From: CADCSY01 sp038255685
Lineage (GTDB): Bacteria > Actinomycetota > Acidimicrobiia > Acidimicrobiales > CADCSY01
Direction: 5' to 3'
Length of the DNA stretch: 5,074 nucleotides
Assembly (NCBI GenBank): GCA_038255685.1
Contig: JBBSLC010000183.1
Location: forward strand, 1-5,074
In this document: in pieces, positions 1-5,074 of the stretch
How positions within the stretch are numbered: position 1 is the first letter of the stretch
Layout: each line of letters begins with the position of its first letter
Made by a program: the position numbers and the translations under genes
Notes under the pieces: generated by a model
What the model saw: only the letters and a program-made list of their open reading frames with translations
Databases searched by the model: none
Told to the model about the DNA's origin: nothing

Positions 1-1642
1 CGTAGGCCTGCTGCAGGGCGGAGGCCAGGACGTCGGCGGGGATGCCGTCGATCTTGGTGTCCAGCTGCAGGGCCGTGACGAACTCGCTGGTCCCGGCGAC
101 CTTGAAGTCCATGTCGCCGAAGGCGTCCTCGGCGCCGAGGATGTCGGTCAGCGCCGTGTACTTGCCCTCGGCGTAGACCAGGCCCATGGCGATGCCGGCC
201 ACGGGGGCCTTGATCGGCACACCGGCGTCCATCAGCGACAGCGAGCTCGAGCACACCGACGCCATCGACGTGGAGCCGTTCGACGCGAGGACCTCGGAGA
301 CGAGGCGCAGCGCGTAGGGGAACTCCTCCTGGGAGGGCACGACGGGCAGCAGGGCCCGCTCGGCGAGCAGGCCGTGGCCGACCTCACGACGCTTCGTGCC
401 ACCCATGCGGCCGGTCTCGCCGTTCGCGTAGGGAGGCATGTTGTAGTGGTGCATGTAGCGCTTGCGGTCCTCGGGAGAGAGGCCGTCGAGCAGCTGGTCC
501 ATGCGCGGCATGCCGAGCGTGCAGACGTTCAGCACCTGAGTGTCACCGCGCTGGAACAGACCGGAACCGTGGGCTGTCTCGAGGATGTGCACCTCGCTGG
601 AGACGGGGCGGAGGTCCTTCGGGCCACGGCCGTCCATGCGGATGCCCTCGGAGACGACCCGCTTGCGGACGATCTTCTTGGTGAGGCTGCGGACCGCCTC
701 CTTGATCTCCTTGTCGCGACCGGGGAACTCGTCGGCGAGCTTGTCGCGGATGACGCGGGTCGCCTCGTCGGTGGCTGCGTTGCGCTCGGCCTTCTGGGTG
801 ACGGCGGCAGCCTTCTTGATCGATGCGGCGCCGACCTTCTCGACCCGGGCGAAGACGTCGTCGCCGTAGTCGGACTTCGGCTCGAAGGCGAGCGGCTCGC
901 GCCGGCCGGCCTTCTCGACCAGCTGGTGCTGGAGGTCCATCGACTCCTTGATCCAGACCTTGGAGGCCTCGAGCCCGTCGGCGATGACCGCCTCGGTGAC
1001 CTTGGGAGCGCCGGCCTCGTAGTGGTCCCAGGCGGACTCGGTGCCGCCCGCCTCGACCATCATGATGGCGATCTCGCCGTCGACCTCACGACCGGCGACC
1101 ACCATCTGCAGCGTCGCCTCGTCACCCTCTGCCCAGGTGGGGTGGGGGATCCACTCGCCACTGGTGGAGTAGGCGAGGCGCACGGCGCCGATGGGTCCCT
1201 CGAAGGGGAGGCCAGACAGCATCAGCGCGGCGGAGGCACCGTTGATGGCGACCACGTCGTAGGGGTTCTCATCGTCGACGCCGAGCACGGTGCCGACGAC
1301 CTGGGTCTCGTTGCGGTAGCCCTCGGCGAAGCTCGGTCGCAGCGGGCGGTCGATGAGGCGACAGGTGAGGACGGCGCCGTCGGTGGGACGGCCCTCACGA
1401 CGGAAGAACGAGCCGGGGATCCGCCCTGCGGCGTAGGCCTTCTCCTCGATGTCGACGGTGAGGGGGAAGAAGTCGATCCCCTCACGGACGTTCTTGTCGC
1501 CGTTCGCGGTCACGAGGACCTGGGTGTCGCCGATGCGGGCGACGACTGCGCCCTGGGACTGCTGGGCGAGCTTGCCTGTCTCGAAGGACAGGGTCTTGTC
1601 GGTCCCGCTCACGGGACCGGATGTGGAGGTGGCGTCAGCCAT
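1..1642 (-). CDS. pnp: Polynucleotide phosphorylase (PNPase), 3' end beyond window
   Basis: PNPase degrades RNA 3' to 5' by phosphorolysis, releasing nucleoside diphosphates; in many bacteria it works as a trimer with RNase E or a helicase. The ATG at 1642 opens 547 codons without a stop up to the window edge (MADATSTSGPVSGTDKTLSF...). The first RNase PH-like core shows DFFPLTVDIEEKAYAAGRIP and GSFFRREGRP at about residues 55-85, then LIDRPLRPSFAEG. An all-helical linker follows at about 210-320. The second, catalytic core has RMDGRGPKDLRP, then HYNMPPYANGETG, KRREVGHGLLAERALLP, and SNGSTSMASVCSSSLSLMDAG. The active-site stretch GAEDAFGDMDFK supplies D506, D512 and K514, matching E. coli D486, D492 and K494, so the enzyme looks active. 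The C-terminal KH and S1 RNA-binding domains lie outside the window. The start is supported by the Shine-Dalgarno sequence at 1646-1654. The gene lies downstream of rpsO, the usual bacterial order. Confidence 0.98.
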   Translation of the reverse strand, partial: MADATSTSGPVSGTDKTLSFETGKLAQQSQGAVVARIGDTQVLVTANGDKNVREGIDFFPLTVDIEEKAYAAGRIPGSFFRREGRPTDGAVLTCRLIDRPLRPSFAEGYRNETQVVGTVLGVDDENPYDVVAINGASAALMLSGLPFEGPIGAVRLAYSTSGEWIPHPTWAEGDEATLQMVVAGREVDGEIAIMMVEAGGTESAWDHYEAGAPKVTEAVIADGLEASKVWIKESMDLQHQLVEKAGRREPLAFEPKSDYGDDVFARVEKVGAASIKKAAAVTQKAERNAATDEATRVIRDKLADEFPGRDKEIKEAVRSLTKKIVRKRVVSEGIRMDGRGPKDLRPVSSEVHILETAHGSGLFQRGDTQVLNVCTLGMPRMDQLLDGLSPEDRKRYMHHYNMPPYANGETGRMGGTKRREVGHGLLAERALLPVVPSQEEFPYALRLVSEVLASNGSTSMASVCSSSLSLMDAGVPIKAPVAGIAMGLVYAEGKYTALTDILGAEDAFGDMDFKVAGTSEFVTALQLDTKIDGIPADVLASALQQAY

Positions 1643-1645
1643 GGT

Positions 1646-1654
1646 CTCCCTCTC
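1646..1654 (-). promoter_or_regulatory. Ribosome binding site of pnp
   Basis: Read on the minus strand, GAGAGGGAG lies three bases (ACC) before the pnp ATG at 1642, with its GAGG core six bases from the start. It is purine-rich and complementary to the 16S rRNA 3' end. It fixes the PNPase start at MADATSTSG rather than at a later in-frame codon. Confidence 0.75.
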
Positions 1655-1760
1655 TTGTCGTGCAGCGAGGGGGTGGTGCGCCAGTTGCCCGACGGGGGCC
1701 ACCCGATCGGTCGGCTCGTGGGCCGGACCGGGGGGCGCTCGTCGAACAGCTGATCGCTGC

Positions 1761-1780
1761 CACCCCGGGCTGCGGGGGTG
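1761..1780 (-). other. Small hairpin in the pnp leader
   Basis: The arms CACCCC and GGGGTG (1761-1766 and 1775-1780) form a 6-bp perfect stem around an 8-nt loop. One arm overlaps the middle copy of the 11-mer repeat, so folding would hide that copy. This is the third of three consecutive inverted repeats downstream of rpsO. A regulatory role is inferred only from position. Confidence 0.4.
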
Positions 1781-1782
1781 GT

Positions 1783-1807
1783 GCCGGCCTTGCGGCGCAG
1801 GGCCGGC
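1783..1807 (-). other. Hairpin in the rpsO-pnp spacer
   Basis: GCCGGCC and GGCCGGC (1783-1789 and 1801-1807) form a perfect 7-bp all-GC stem with an 11-nt loop. It follows the rpsO terminator-like hairpin directly and has no U tract of its own. It may be part of a structured pnp leader or an RNase III or degradation-blocking element, as known from the E. coli rpsO-pnp spacer. That comparison is by position, not by sequence. Confidence 0.45.
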
Positions 1808-1813
1808 CGTGCG

Positions 1814-1847
1814 AAAAAGCACACCGGACAGCCACTGGGCTGTCCGG
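1814..1847 (-). terminator. Rho-independent terminator-like hairpin after rpsO
   Basis: Just downstream of the rpsO stop, CCGGACAGCC and GGCTGTCCGG (1847-1838 and 1833-1824 on the minus strand) make a perfect 10-bp stem closed by a CAGT tetraloop. Five bases later comes a TTTTT run (1818-1814). The intervening GTGC can pair with a GCAC upstream of the stem, which would bring the helix up to the U tract. It probably ends part of the rpsO transcripts, with read-through or a separate promoter supplying pnp. Confidence 0.75.
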
Positions 1848-1855
1848 GGGTGGTG

Positions 1856-2113
1856 CTAGCGGCGGAGGCCGAGGCGGGCGTTGATCGCCCGGTAGCGCTC
1901 GACGTCGACGTCGCGCAGGTATGCCTGGAGGCGCTTGCGCCGGCCGACGAGCTGGAGCAGGCCCCGACGGCTGTGGTGGTCCTTCTTGTGCATCTTCAGG
2001 TGCTCGTTCAGCTCGTTGATCCGAGCCGTGAGGAGTGCGATCTGCACCTCGGCGGAACCGGTGTCGGTCTCGTGCGTGCGGTGCTCGCTGATCACTGCTG
2101 TCTTGTCGGGCAT
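1856..2113 (-). CDS. rpsO: 30S ribosomal protein S15
   Basis: S15 is a primary 16S rRNA-binding protein of the 30S platform; it binds the helix 20/21/22 junction and helps form the bridge to 23S rRNA. The 85-residue product is complete, against 89 in E. coli; the four missing residues are at the N-terminus. It shows the family signature: H11 and H14, DTGS at 17-20, EVQIALLT at 22-29, HLKMHKKDHHSRRGLL at 38-53, and a C-terminal LGLRR identical to E. coli. The ATG at 2113 (MPDKTAVISEH) is the only plausible start. The preceding GAGAAGAG abuts the start and AGAGG lies 12 bases away, so the Shine-Dalgarno sequence is not ideal, which would suit translational control. It lies 112 nt downstream of the hydrolase, and a terminator-like hairpin follows the stop. 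Confidence 0.98.
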   Translation of the reverse strand: MPDKTAVISEHRTHETDTGSAEVQIALLTARINELNEHLKMHKKDHHSRRGLLQLVGRRKRLQAYLRDVDVERYRAINARLGLRR

Positions 2114-2172
2114 CTCTTCTCGGGGCCTCTTCGTTCGCGTCGCGCGCCCCAGCAGCGTGCCGGGGGCTCCGT

Positions 2173-2196
2173 CCAGGGTACCGGTCAACCCCCTGG
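2173..2196 (-). other. Inverted repeat in the rpsO leader
   Basis: In the 112-nt spacer between the hydrolase stop and rpsO, CCAGGG and CCCTGG (2173-2178 and 2191-2196) form a 6-bp stem with a 12-nt loop containing the palindrome ACCGGT. S15 is known to repress its own mRNA through leader structures that differ between bacterial groups, so a leader fold here is a reasonable candidate. The stem is short and I cannot match it to a known S15-binding architecture. Confidence 0.35.
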
Positions 2197-2225
2197 CGAC
2201 GCCACCCGGGCCCTGCACCGCCAGC

Positions 2226-3323
2226 TCACGGAGACGAGATCGTCCACCGGTAGCGGGGCTCCTGGCGCTCGACGCCCTGCACGACGTCGTACTCGAGCGG
2301 CGGCGTGAGCTCGTGGACGAGGGCACGGTGGCGGTACAGCGCCGCCTCGATGTCGTCGATCGTCGGGTCTTCGAAGGGAAGGCCGGCCTTGGTGAGCCCG
2401 GTCCTGACCGCCCGCCCGAGATCGCCGGCGACGAGGTCACCCACGATCCCCGGGAAGGCCTCGGGGTCTTTCAACAGCCAGGAGTGCGTGGCGCCGTGGA
2501 TCACGACGAGCTGGCCACGGGAACGACGCGCCGCGTCCTTCGCCGTGCGCAACGGCACCGCCACATCGCGGTCGCCGTGGAGCACGAAGACGGGCACGTG
2601 GTGGTCGCGCAGCGCCTCGAGCATCCAGCGGGTCGGGCCCGAGCGCAGGATCGACAGGGCCGCACCGGCGAGGTTCCACGGCCGGCGCACGTTGCCGAGC
2701 AGCCCCGGGAGCCACAGGCGCGCGAGCTTGCGGGCCTGCCGCGGGTCCCGGAGCAGCGGGATGGTCGACATCGTGTCGACGGCGAGCGCGGTCCCCACCA
2801 GGCCCATGGCACCGGGCAGCACCCGGAAGGTCCTGACCATCGAGTCCCACGTGTCCCCGACGATGGCGTCGAGCAGGACGACGGCCATTCCCCGCTCGGG
2901 TTCACGAGCGACGAGCTCGGTCACGATGCGCCCACCCATGGAGTGGCCGGCGAAGACCGCTGTTCGGATGCCGAGGTGATCGACCGTCCGCGCCAGCAAC
3001 GAGGCGTACTCACGCAGGTCCGCTCCCCGGGCGGACAGCCCGGCCGTCCCCCCGTGGCCGGCCGTGTCGATGGCGATCACCTTGAAGCCGCTCGACACCA
3101 GGCGGGAGAGGGACTGCGCGTAGAGGAAGCCCTCGGCGGTGAAGCCGTGCACGACCACGAGCGGCACGCCACGACCGGCGACCGCGACCTGGACGCGGTG
3201 CCCGTCGTCGAGGTGGATGGCGTGCCGGGCGAGCCGGGGCGCAGCGACGCTGCCCTTGCCACGACTGGGGAGCACCGGCTCGGCCGACCCGAAGAGGGCG
3301 GCGAGGTCAAGCGAGGGCAGCAC
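2226..3323 (-). CDS. Alpha/beta-fold hydrolase of unknown substrate
   Basis: This 365-residue protein (GTG start) has a full alpha/beta-hydrolase core. PLVVVHGF at 54-61 carries the oxyanion-hole HGF, AIDTAGHGGT lies at about 84-93, and the nucleophile elbow AGHSMGG at 125-131 gives Ser128. A lid region spans about 155-235. VFVLHGDRDVAVP at 245-257 gives the acid Asp253, and IHGATHSW at 275-282 gives His280. The triad is therefore complete. There is no signal peptide or clear membrane segment, so it is probably cytoplasmic. About 85 residues follow His280, longer than the short tail typical of the fold. The substrate cannot be told; esterase, lipase-like or C-C hydrolase roles are all open. 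The reading frame stays open upstream to 3812, but the start at 3323 is chosen because GAGGAGG lies just before it and the upstream part is ribF in another frame. The 17-nt overlap with ribF suggests translational coupling. Confidence 0.9.
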   Translation of the reverse strand: MLPSLDLAALFGSAEPVLPSRGKGSVAAPRLARHAIHLDDGHRVQVAVAGRGVPLVVVHGFTAEGFLYAQSLSRLVSSGFKVIAIDTAGHGGTAGLSARGADLREYASLLARTVDHLGIRTAVFAGHSMGGRIVTELVAREPERGMAVVLLDAIVGDTWDSMVRTFRVLPGAMGLVGTALAVDTMSTIPLLRDPRQARKLARLWLPGLLGNVRRPWNLAGAALSILRSGPTRWMLEALRDHHVPVFVLHGDRDVAVPLRTAKDAARRSRGQLVVIHGATHSWLLKDPEAFPGIVGDLVAGDLGRAVRTGLTKAGLPFEDPTIDDIEAALYRHRALVHELTPPLEYDVVQGVERQEPRYRWTISSP

Positions 3324-4248
3324 GAGCCTCCTCGCAGTCCCGGCCGATCTGGGCCACGAGCGCATCGACGGTGTCGTAGCGCTCCTCGCCCCGGAGCCGG
3401 GCGACGAAGCGGACCGACGCCGACTCGTCGTAGAGGTCGCCGTCGAAGTCGAGCAGGTGCACCTCGAGCAGCGACGCTGCCTGGTCGACGTAGAACGTCG
3501 GCCGTCGGCCGAGGCTGATGGCGCTGGCGTGGACGCTGCCGTCGGGCCGCTCGTACCACCCGGCGTAGATCCCGTCCGCCGGCATGGCCATGACGTCCGG
3601 CACGGCGACGTTGGCGGTGGGGAAGCCGAGCTCACGGCCGCGCGCATCACCCGTCTGGACCGTCCCCCGCAGCTCGTGGGGACGACCGAGCATGCGGTTC
3701 GCGGCGGCGAGCTCGCCGTCGGCCAGCGCCGTCCGGATGGTGGTGGAGGAGACCGCCCGGGCGCCTTCGGCTCCTGAGCCGAGCAGCTGCACGCCTTCGA
3801 CCTCGAAGCCATGCGCCTGACCCATGGCGGTGAGCAGCGCTACGTCCCCTCGACGCTCGTGGCCGAAGTGGAAGTCGGCTCCGACGACCACGGCACGGGC
3901 GCGCAAGCACTCGACGAGCACACCCTCGACGAAGTCCTCGGCTGACTCCTTCGACCGCGCTTCGTCGAAGTCGACGACGAGGACGTGGTCGACACCGGTC
4001 GCGGCGAGCAGCTCGAGGCGGTGCTCGAGGGTCGTGAGCAGCCGGGGAGCCGACGCAGGTCGCACGACCGCGGCGGGGTGCTGGTCGAAGGTGACCACGA
4101 CGCTGCGTGCGCCCTGCTCGGCGGCGAGGCGCCTGGCCTCGCCGATCAGCAGCTGGTGGCCGAGGTGCACGCCGTCGAAGAAGCCGAGCGTGATGGCGCT
4201 GCCCTCGGGCGGGCGCGGACACCCCTCGAGTGAGCGGATCACCTGCAC
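3307..4248 (-). CDS. ribF: Bifunctional riboflavin kinase / FAD synthetase
   Basis: RibF phosphorylates riboflavin to FMN and then adenylylates FMN to FAD, using ATP in both steps, in the cytoplasm. The product is 313 residues, near the usual 300-330. The N-terminal nucleotidyltransferase domain shows GFFDGVHLGH at 22-31, TFDQHP at 53-58, VVGADFHFGHERRGD at 121-135 and SSTTIR at 167-172. The C-terminal kinase domain shows GDARGRELGFPTANV at 200-214, with the PTAN motif (T211, N213) that binds ATP and Mg2+, then SLGRRPTF at 245-252 and LEVHLLDFDGDLY at 261-273. There E262 corresponds to the catalytic glutamate of the family. Both active sites look intact. The start is GTG at 4248 (VQVIRSLEG) or GTG at 4242; neither has a clear Shine-Dalgarno sequence. 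The open frame continuing to 4620 is ruled out because it runs into truB. It follows truB after 112 nt and overlaps the hydrolase by 17 nt. Confidence 0.96.
   Translation of the reverse strand: MQVIRSLEGCPRPPEGSAITLGFFDGVHLGHQLLIGEARRLAAEQGARSVVVTFDQHPAAVVRPASAPRLLTTLEHRLELLAATGVDHVLVVDFDEARSKESAEDFVEGVLVECLRARAVVVGADFHFGHERRGDVALLTAMGQAHGFEVEGVQLLGSGAEGARAVSSTTIRTALADGELAAANRMLGRPHELRGTVQTGDARGRELGFPTANVAVPDVMAMPADGIYAGWYERPDGSVHASAISLGRRPTFYVDQAASLLEVHLLDFDGDLYDESASVRFVARLRGEERYDTVDALVAQIGRDCEEARAALA
3327..3333 (-). promoter_or_regulatory. Ribosome binding site that sets the hydrolase start
   Basis: GAGGAGG lies within the last codons of ribF, three bases (CTC) before the GTG at 3323, or five if GAGGA is taken as the pairing core. 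No comparable site precedes the next in-frame GTG at 3275. This supports the 3323 start and a ribF-hydrolase coupling. Confidence 0.65.
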
Positions 4249-4312
4249 GCAGCGACGGTACCTGCGCGCGCAGCGCTCCCCCGCCACCCTCGGGTTCGAG
4301 GCTCTCCACGAA

Positions 4313-4355
4313 CTGTGCGGGTCCTTCCGTCCCCTACACAAGAGGACCCGCACAG
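4313..4355 (-). terminator. Long perfect inverted repeat between truB and ribF (candidate terminator or attenuator)
   Basis: Five bases past the truB stop, CTGTGCGGGTCCT (4313-4325) and AGGACCCGCACAG (4343-4355) form a perfect 13-bp arm pair around a 17-nt loop. No U tract follows on either strand; the minus strand continues TTCGTGG. It is too perfect for chance and could act as a U-less terminator, an mRNA 3'-end stabiliser for truB, or a processing site before ribF. The hairpin is seen; its role is inferred. Confidence 0.5.
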
Positions 4356-4360
4356 AACGG

Positions 4361-5074
4361 TCAGGACGACGGAGGGAGGACCACGTCCGGGATGGCCTGC
4401 TCTCCGGCCGCCCGGTACACGCCGAGGAGGTCCCCGCTCCCCGCGTCGACCACCCGCCACGGGCCATCGCCAGCGAACGTGGCCGACTGGCCGGTGCGGA
4501 CGAGGCGGCGTCCCCGACGGACGAGCTCGGCGGTGTCGGCGTCGACCTCGACACGGTCGAGGAACGGCAGCGCATCGACCGGGGCGAGCAGCTCGGCGTC
4601 CTCGAGCAGGCGTGCGACACCCACGTCGAACGAGCCGATCGCGGTGCGCCGCAGCGCTCGCAGGTGCGCGCCGCCGCCGAGGGCGGCGCCGAGGTCGGCA
4701 GCGAGCGTGCGGACGTAGGTGCCGGAGGAGCAGTCGACCTCGATGGCGAGCACGCCGGGCTCGACCTCTCGGGTCACGTCGAAGCGGTGGACGGTGACGG
4801 GGCGGGGCTCGCGCTCCACCTCGATGCCCTCCCGGGCGAGCTCGTGGAGGCGCCGGCCGCCGACCTTCACGGCCGACACCATCGGGGGCACCTGGAGGAT
4901 GTCACCGGTGAGGTCGGCAGCCGCCGCCCTTGCCTGCGGAAGCGTCACCCCCGCCATGTCGTGGGACGCGGTGACCTCGCCGGAGTCGTCGAGCGTCGAG
5001 GTCTCGGTGCCGAGCACGACCTCGCACACGTAGGACTTGGGCAGGGCGGTGAGGAACTTCAGCAGCCGGGTGAC
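4361..5074 (-). CDS. truB: tRNA pseudouridine(55) synthase, N-terminus beyond window
   Basis: TruB converts U55 in the T loop of most tRNAs to pseudouridine and also acts as a tRNA-folding chaperone. The window holds the last 237 residues, starting VTRLLKFLTALPKSY. By comparison with E. coli TruB, about 60 residues are missing, including the catalytic Asp48 motif (GALDPLATG). Seen in the fragment are Y15 (equivalent to E. coli Tyr76), LGTETSTLD at 21-29, QVPPMVSAVKVGGRRLHELAREG at about 61-83, CSSGTYVRTLAADLG at 115-129, and GAHLRALRRTAIG at 135-147, with the conserved Arg pair. A C-terminal RNA-binding domain follows at about 165-237 (RTGQSATFAG, LLGVYR). The gene stops with TGA at 4361-4363. 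It is the upstream member of the truB-ribF-rpsO-pnp block. Confidence 0.97.
   Translation of the reverse strand, partial: VTRLLKFLTALPKSYVCEVVLGTETSTLDDSGEVTASHDMAGVTLPQARAAAADLTGDILQVPPMVSAVKVGGRRLHELAREGIEVEREPRPVTVHRFDVTREVEPGVLAIEVDCSSGTYVRTLAADLGAALGGGAHLRALRRTAIGSFDVGVARLLEDAELLAPVDALPFLDRVEVDADTAELVRRGRRLVRTGQSATFAGDGPWRVVDAGSGDLLGVYRAAGEQAIPDVVLPPSS

Larger units (their letters stand above)
1669..1856 (-). repeat. Three direct copies of an 11-mer (GCACCACCCCC) in the rpsO-pnp spacer
   Basis: On the minus strand the word GCACCACCCCC occurs exactly at 1856-1846, 1784-1774 and 1679-1669. The first copy begins at the last base of the rpsO stop codon, and the last ends 26 bases before the pnp ATG. 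The two copies nearer rpsO share more sequence: each continues into CAGCCC after GGA or G. I did not see the 11-mer elsewhere in the window. The C-rich single-stranded stretch could be a protein or RNA contact site in the pnp leader, but the function is unknown. Confidence 0.7.

Noticed and set aside
374..1753. Plus-strand open frame of 459 codons
   Set aside because: It lies antisense to pnp, whose translation shows PNPase motifs throughout. Its product is low-complexity (Gly, Leu, Val, Asp rich) as expected from the complement of a GC-rich gene.
2183..2188. TTGACC (minus strand) as a -35 box for rpsO
   Set aside because: No TANNNT-like -10 hexamer is present 16-19 nt downstream, so a promoter cannot be supported.
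1935..3518. Plus-strand open frame of 527 codons
   Set aside because: It is the antisense shadow of rpsO, the hydrolase and the end of ribF, with Arg/Pro/Gly-rich, motif-free translation.
3324..3812. Upstream extension of the hydrolase frame to 528 codons
   Set aside because: This part is out of frame with, and fully inside, ribF. The translation is Ser/Arg/Pro-rich without fold motifs, and a ribosome binding site marks the start at 3323.
4288..4312. GGTTCGAGGC resembling a tRNA T loop
   Set aside because: The flanks do not form a T stem and no acceptor, D or anticodon arm can be found; it is a short CCTCG/CGAGG hairpin.
4249..4360. FMN riboswitch ahead of ribF
   Set aside because: At 112 nt the spacer is mostly taken up by a single inverted repeat and shows none of the conserved blocks of the RFN element.
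4249..4620. Upstream extension of the ribF frame
   Set aside because: It crosses the intergenic inverted repeat and the end of truB. RibF proteins normally begin about 20 residues before the GFFDG motif, which fits GTG 4248.

Overview
The window is a very GC-rich stretch of bacterial chromosome. It carries the conserved translation and RNA-metabolism block truB - ribF - (inserted hydrolase) - rpsO - pnp, entirely on the minus strand, so transcription runs from high to low coordinates. Base composition, the two GTG starts, and the gene order downstream of a presumed nusA-infB-rbfA segment (outside the window) fit an actinobacterium. Protein wording such as the PNPase YAAGRIPGSFFRREGRP block, followed by a cytosine/guanine-rich non-Streptomyces style, would suit Acidimicrobiia or relatives, but the class-level assignment is an inference.

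Layout in transcription order: truB (tRNA pseudouridine-55 synthase) enters at the 5074 edge without its N-terminus and stops at 4361. A 112-nt gap contains a strong 13-bp inverted repeat. ribF (bifunctional riboflavin kinase/FAD synthetase) runs from about 4248 to 3307. An alpha/beta-hydrolase gene starts inside the end of ribF (3323 to 2226; 17-nt overlap, strong Shine-Dalgarno sequence). A 112-nt leader precedes rpsO (ribosomal protein S15, 2113 to 1856). A 213-nt rpsO-pnp spacer holds a terminator-like hairpin with a U5 tract, two more hairpins and three perfect copies of an 11-mer. pnp (polynucleotide phosphorylase) starts at 1642 and runs off the 1 edge after both RNase PH-like cores, before the KH and S1 domains.

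Functionally this is housekeeping: tRNA modification, flavin cofactor synthesis, a 30S subunit protein and the 3'-5' exoribonuclease. No mobile element, CRISPR array, tRNA, rRNA or defence system is visible. The points that merit a second look are the hydrolase placed between ribF and rpsO, the repeat and hairpin cluster ahead of pnp (a plausible site for read-through control or PNPase autoregulation), and the inverted repeat between truB and ribF. No previously undescribed system is evident.
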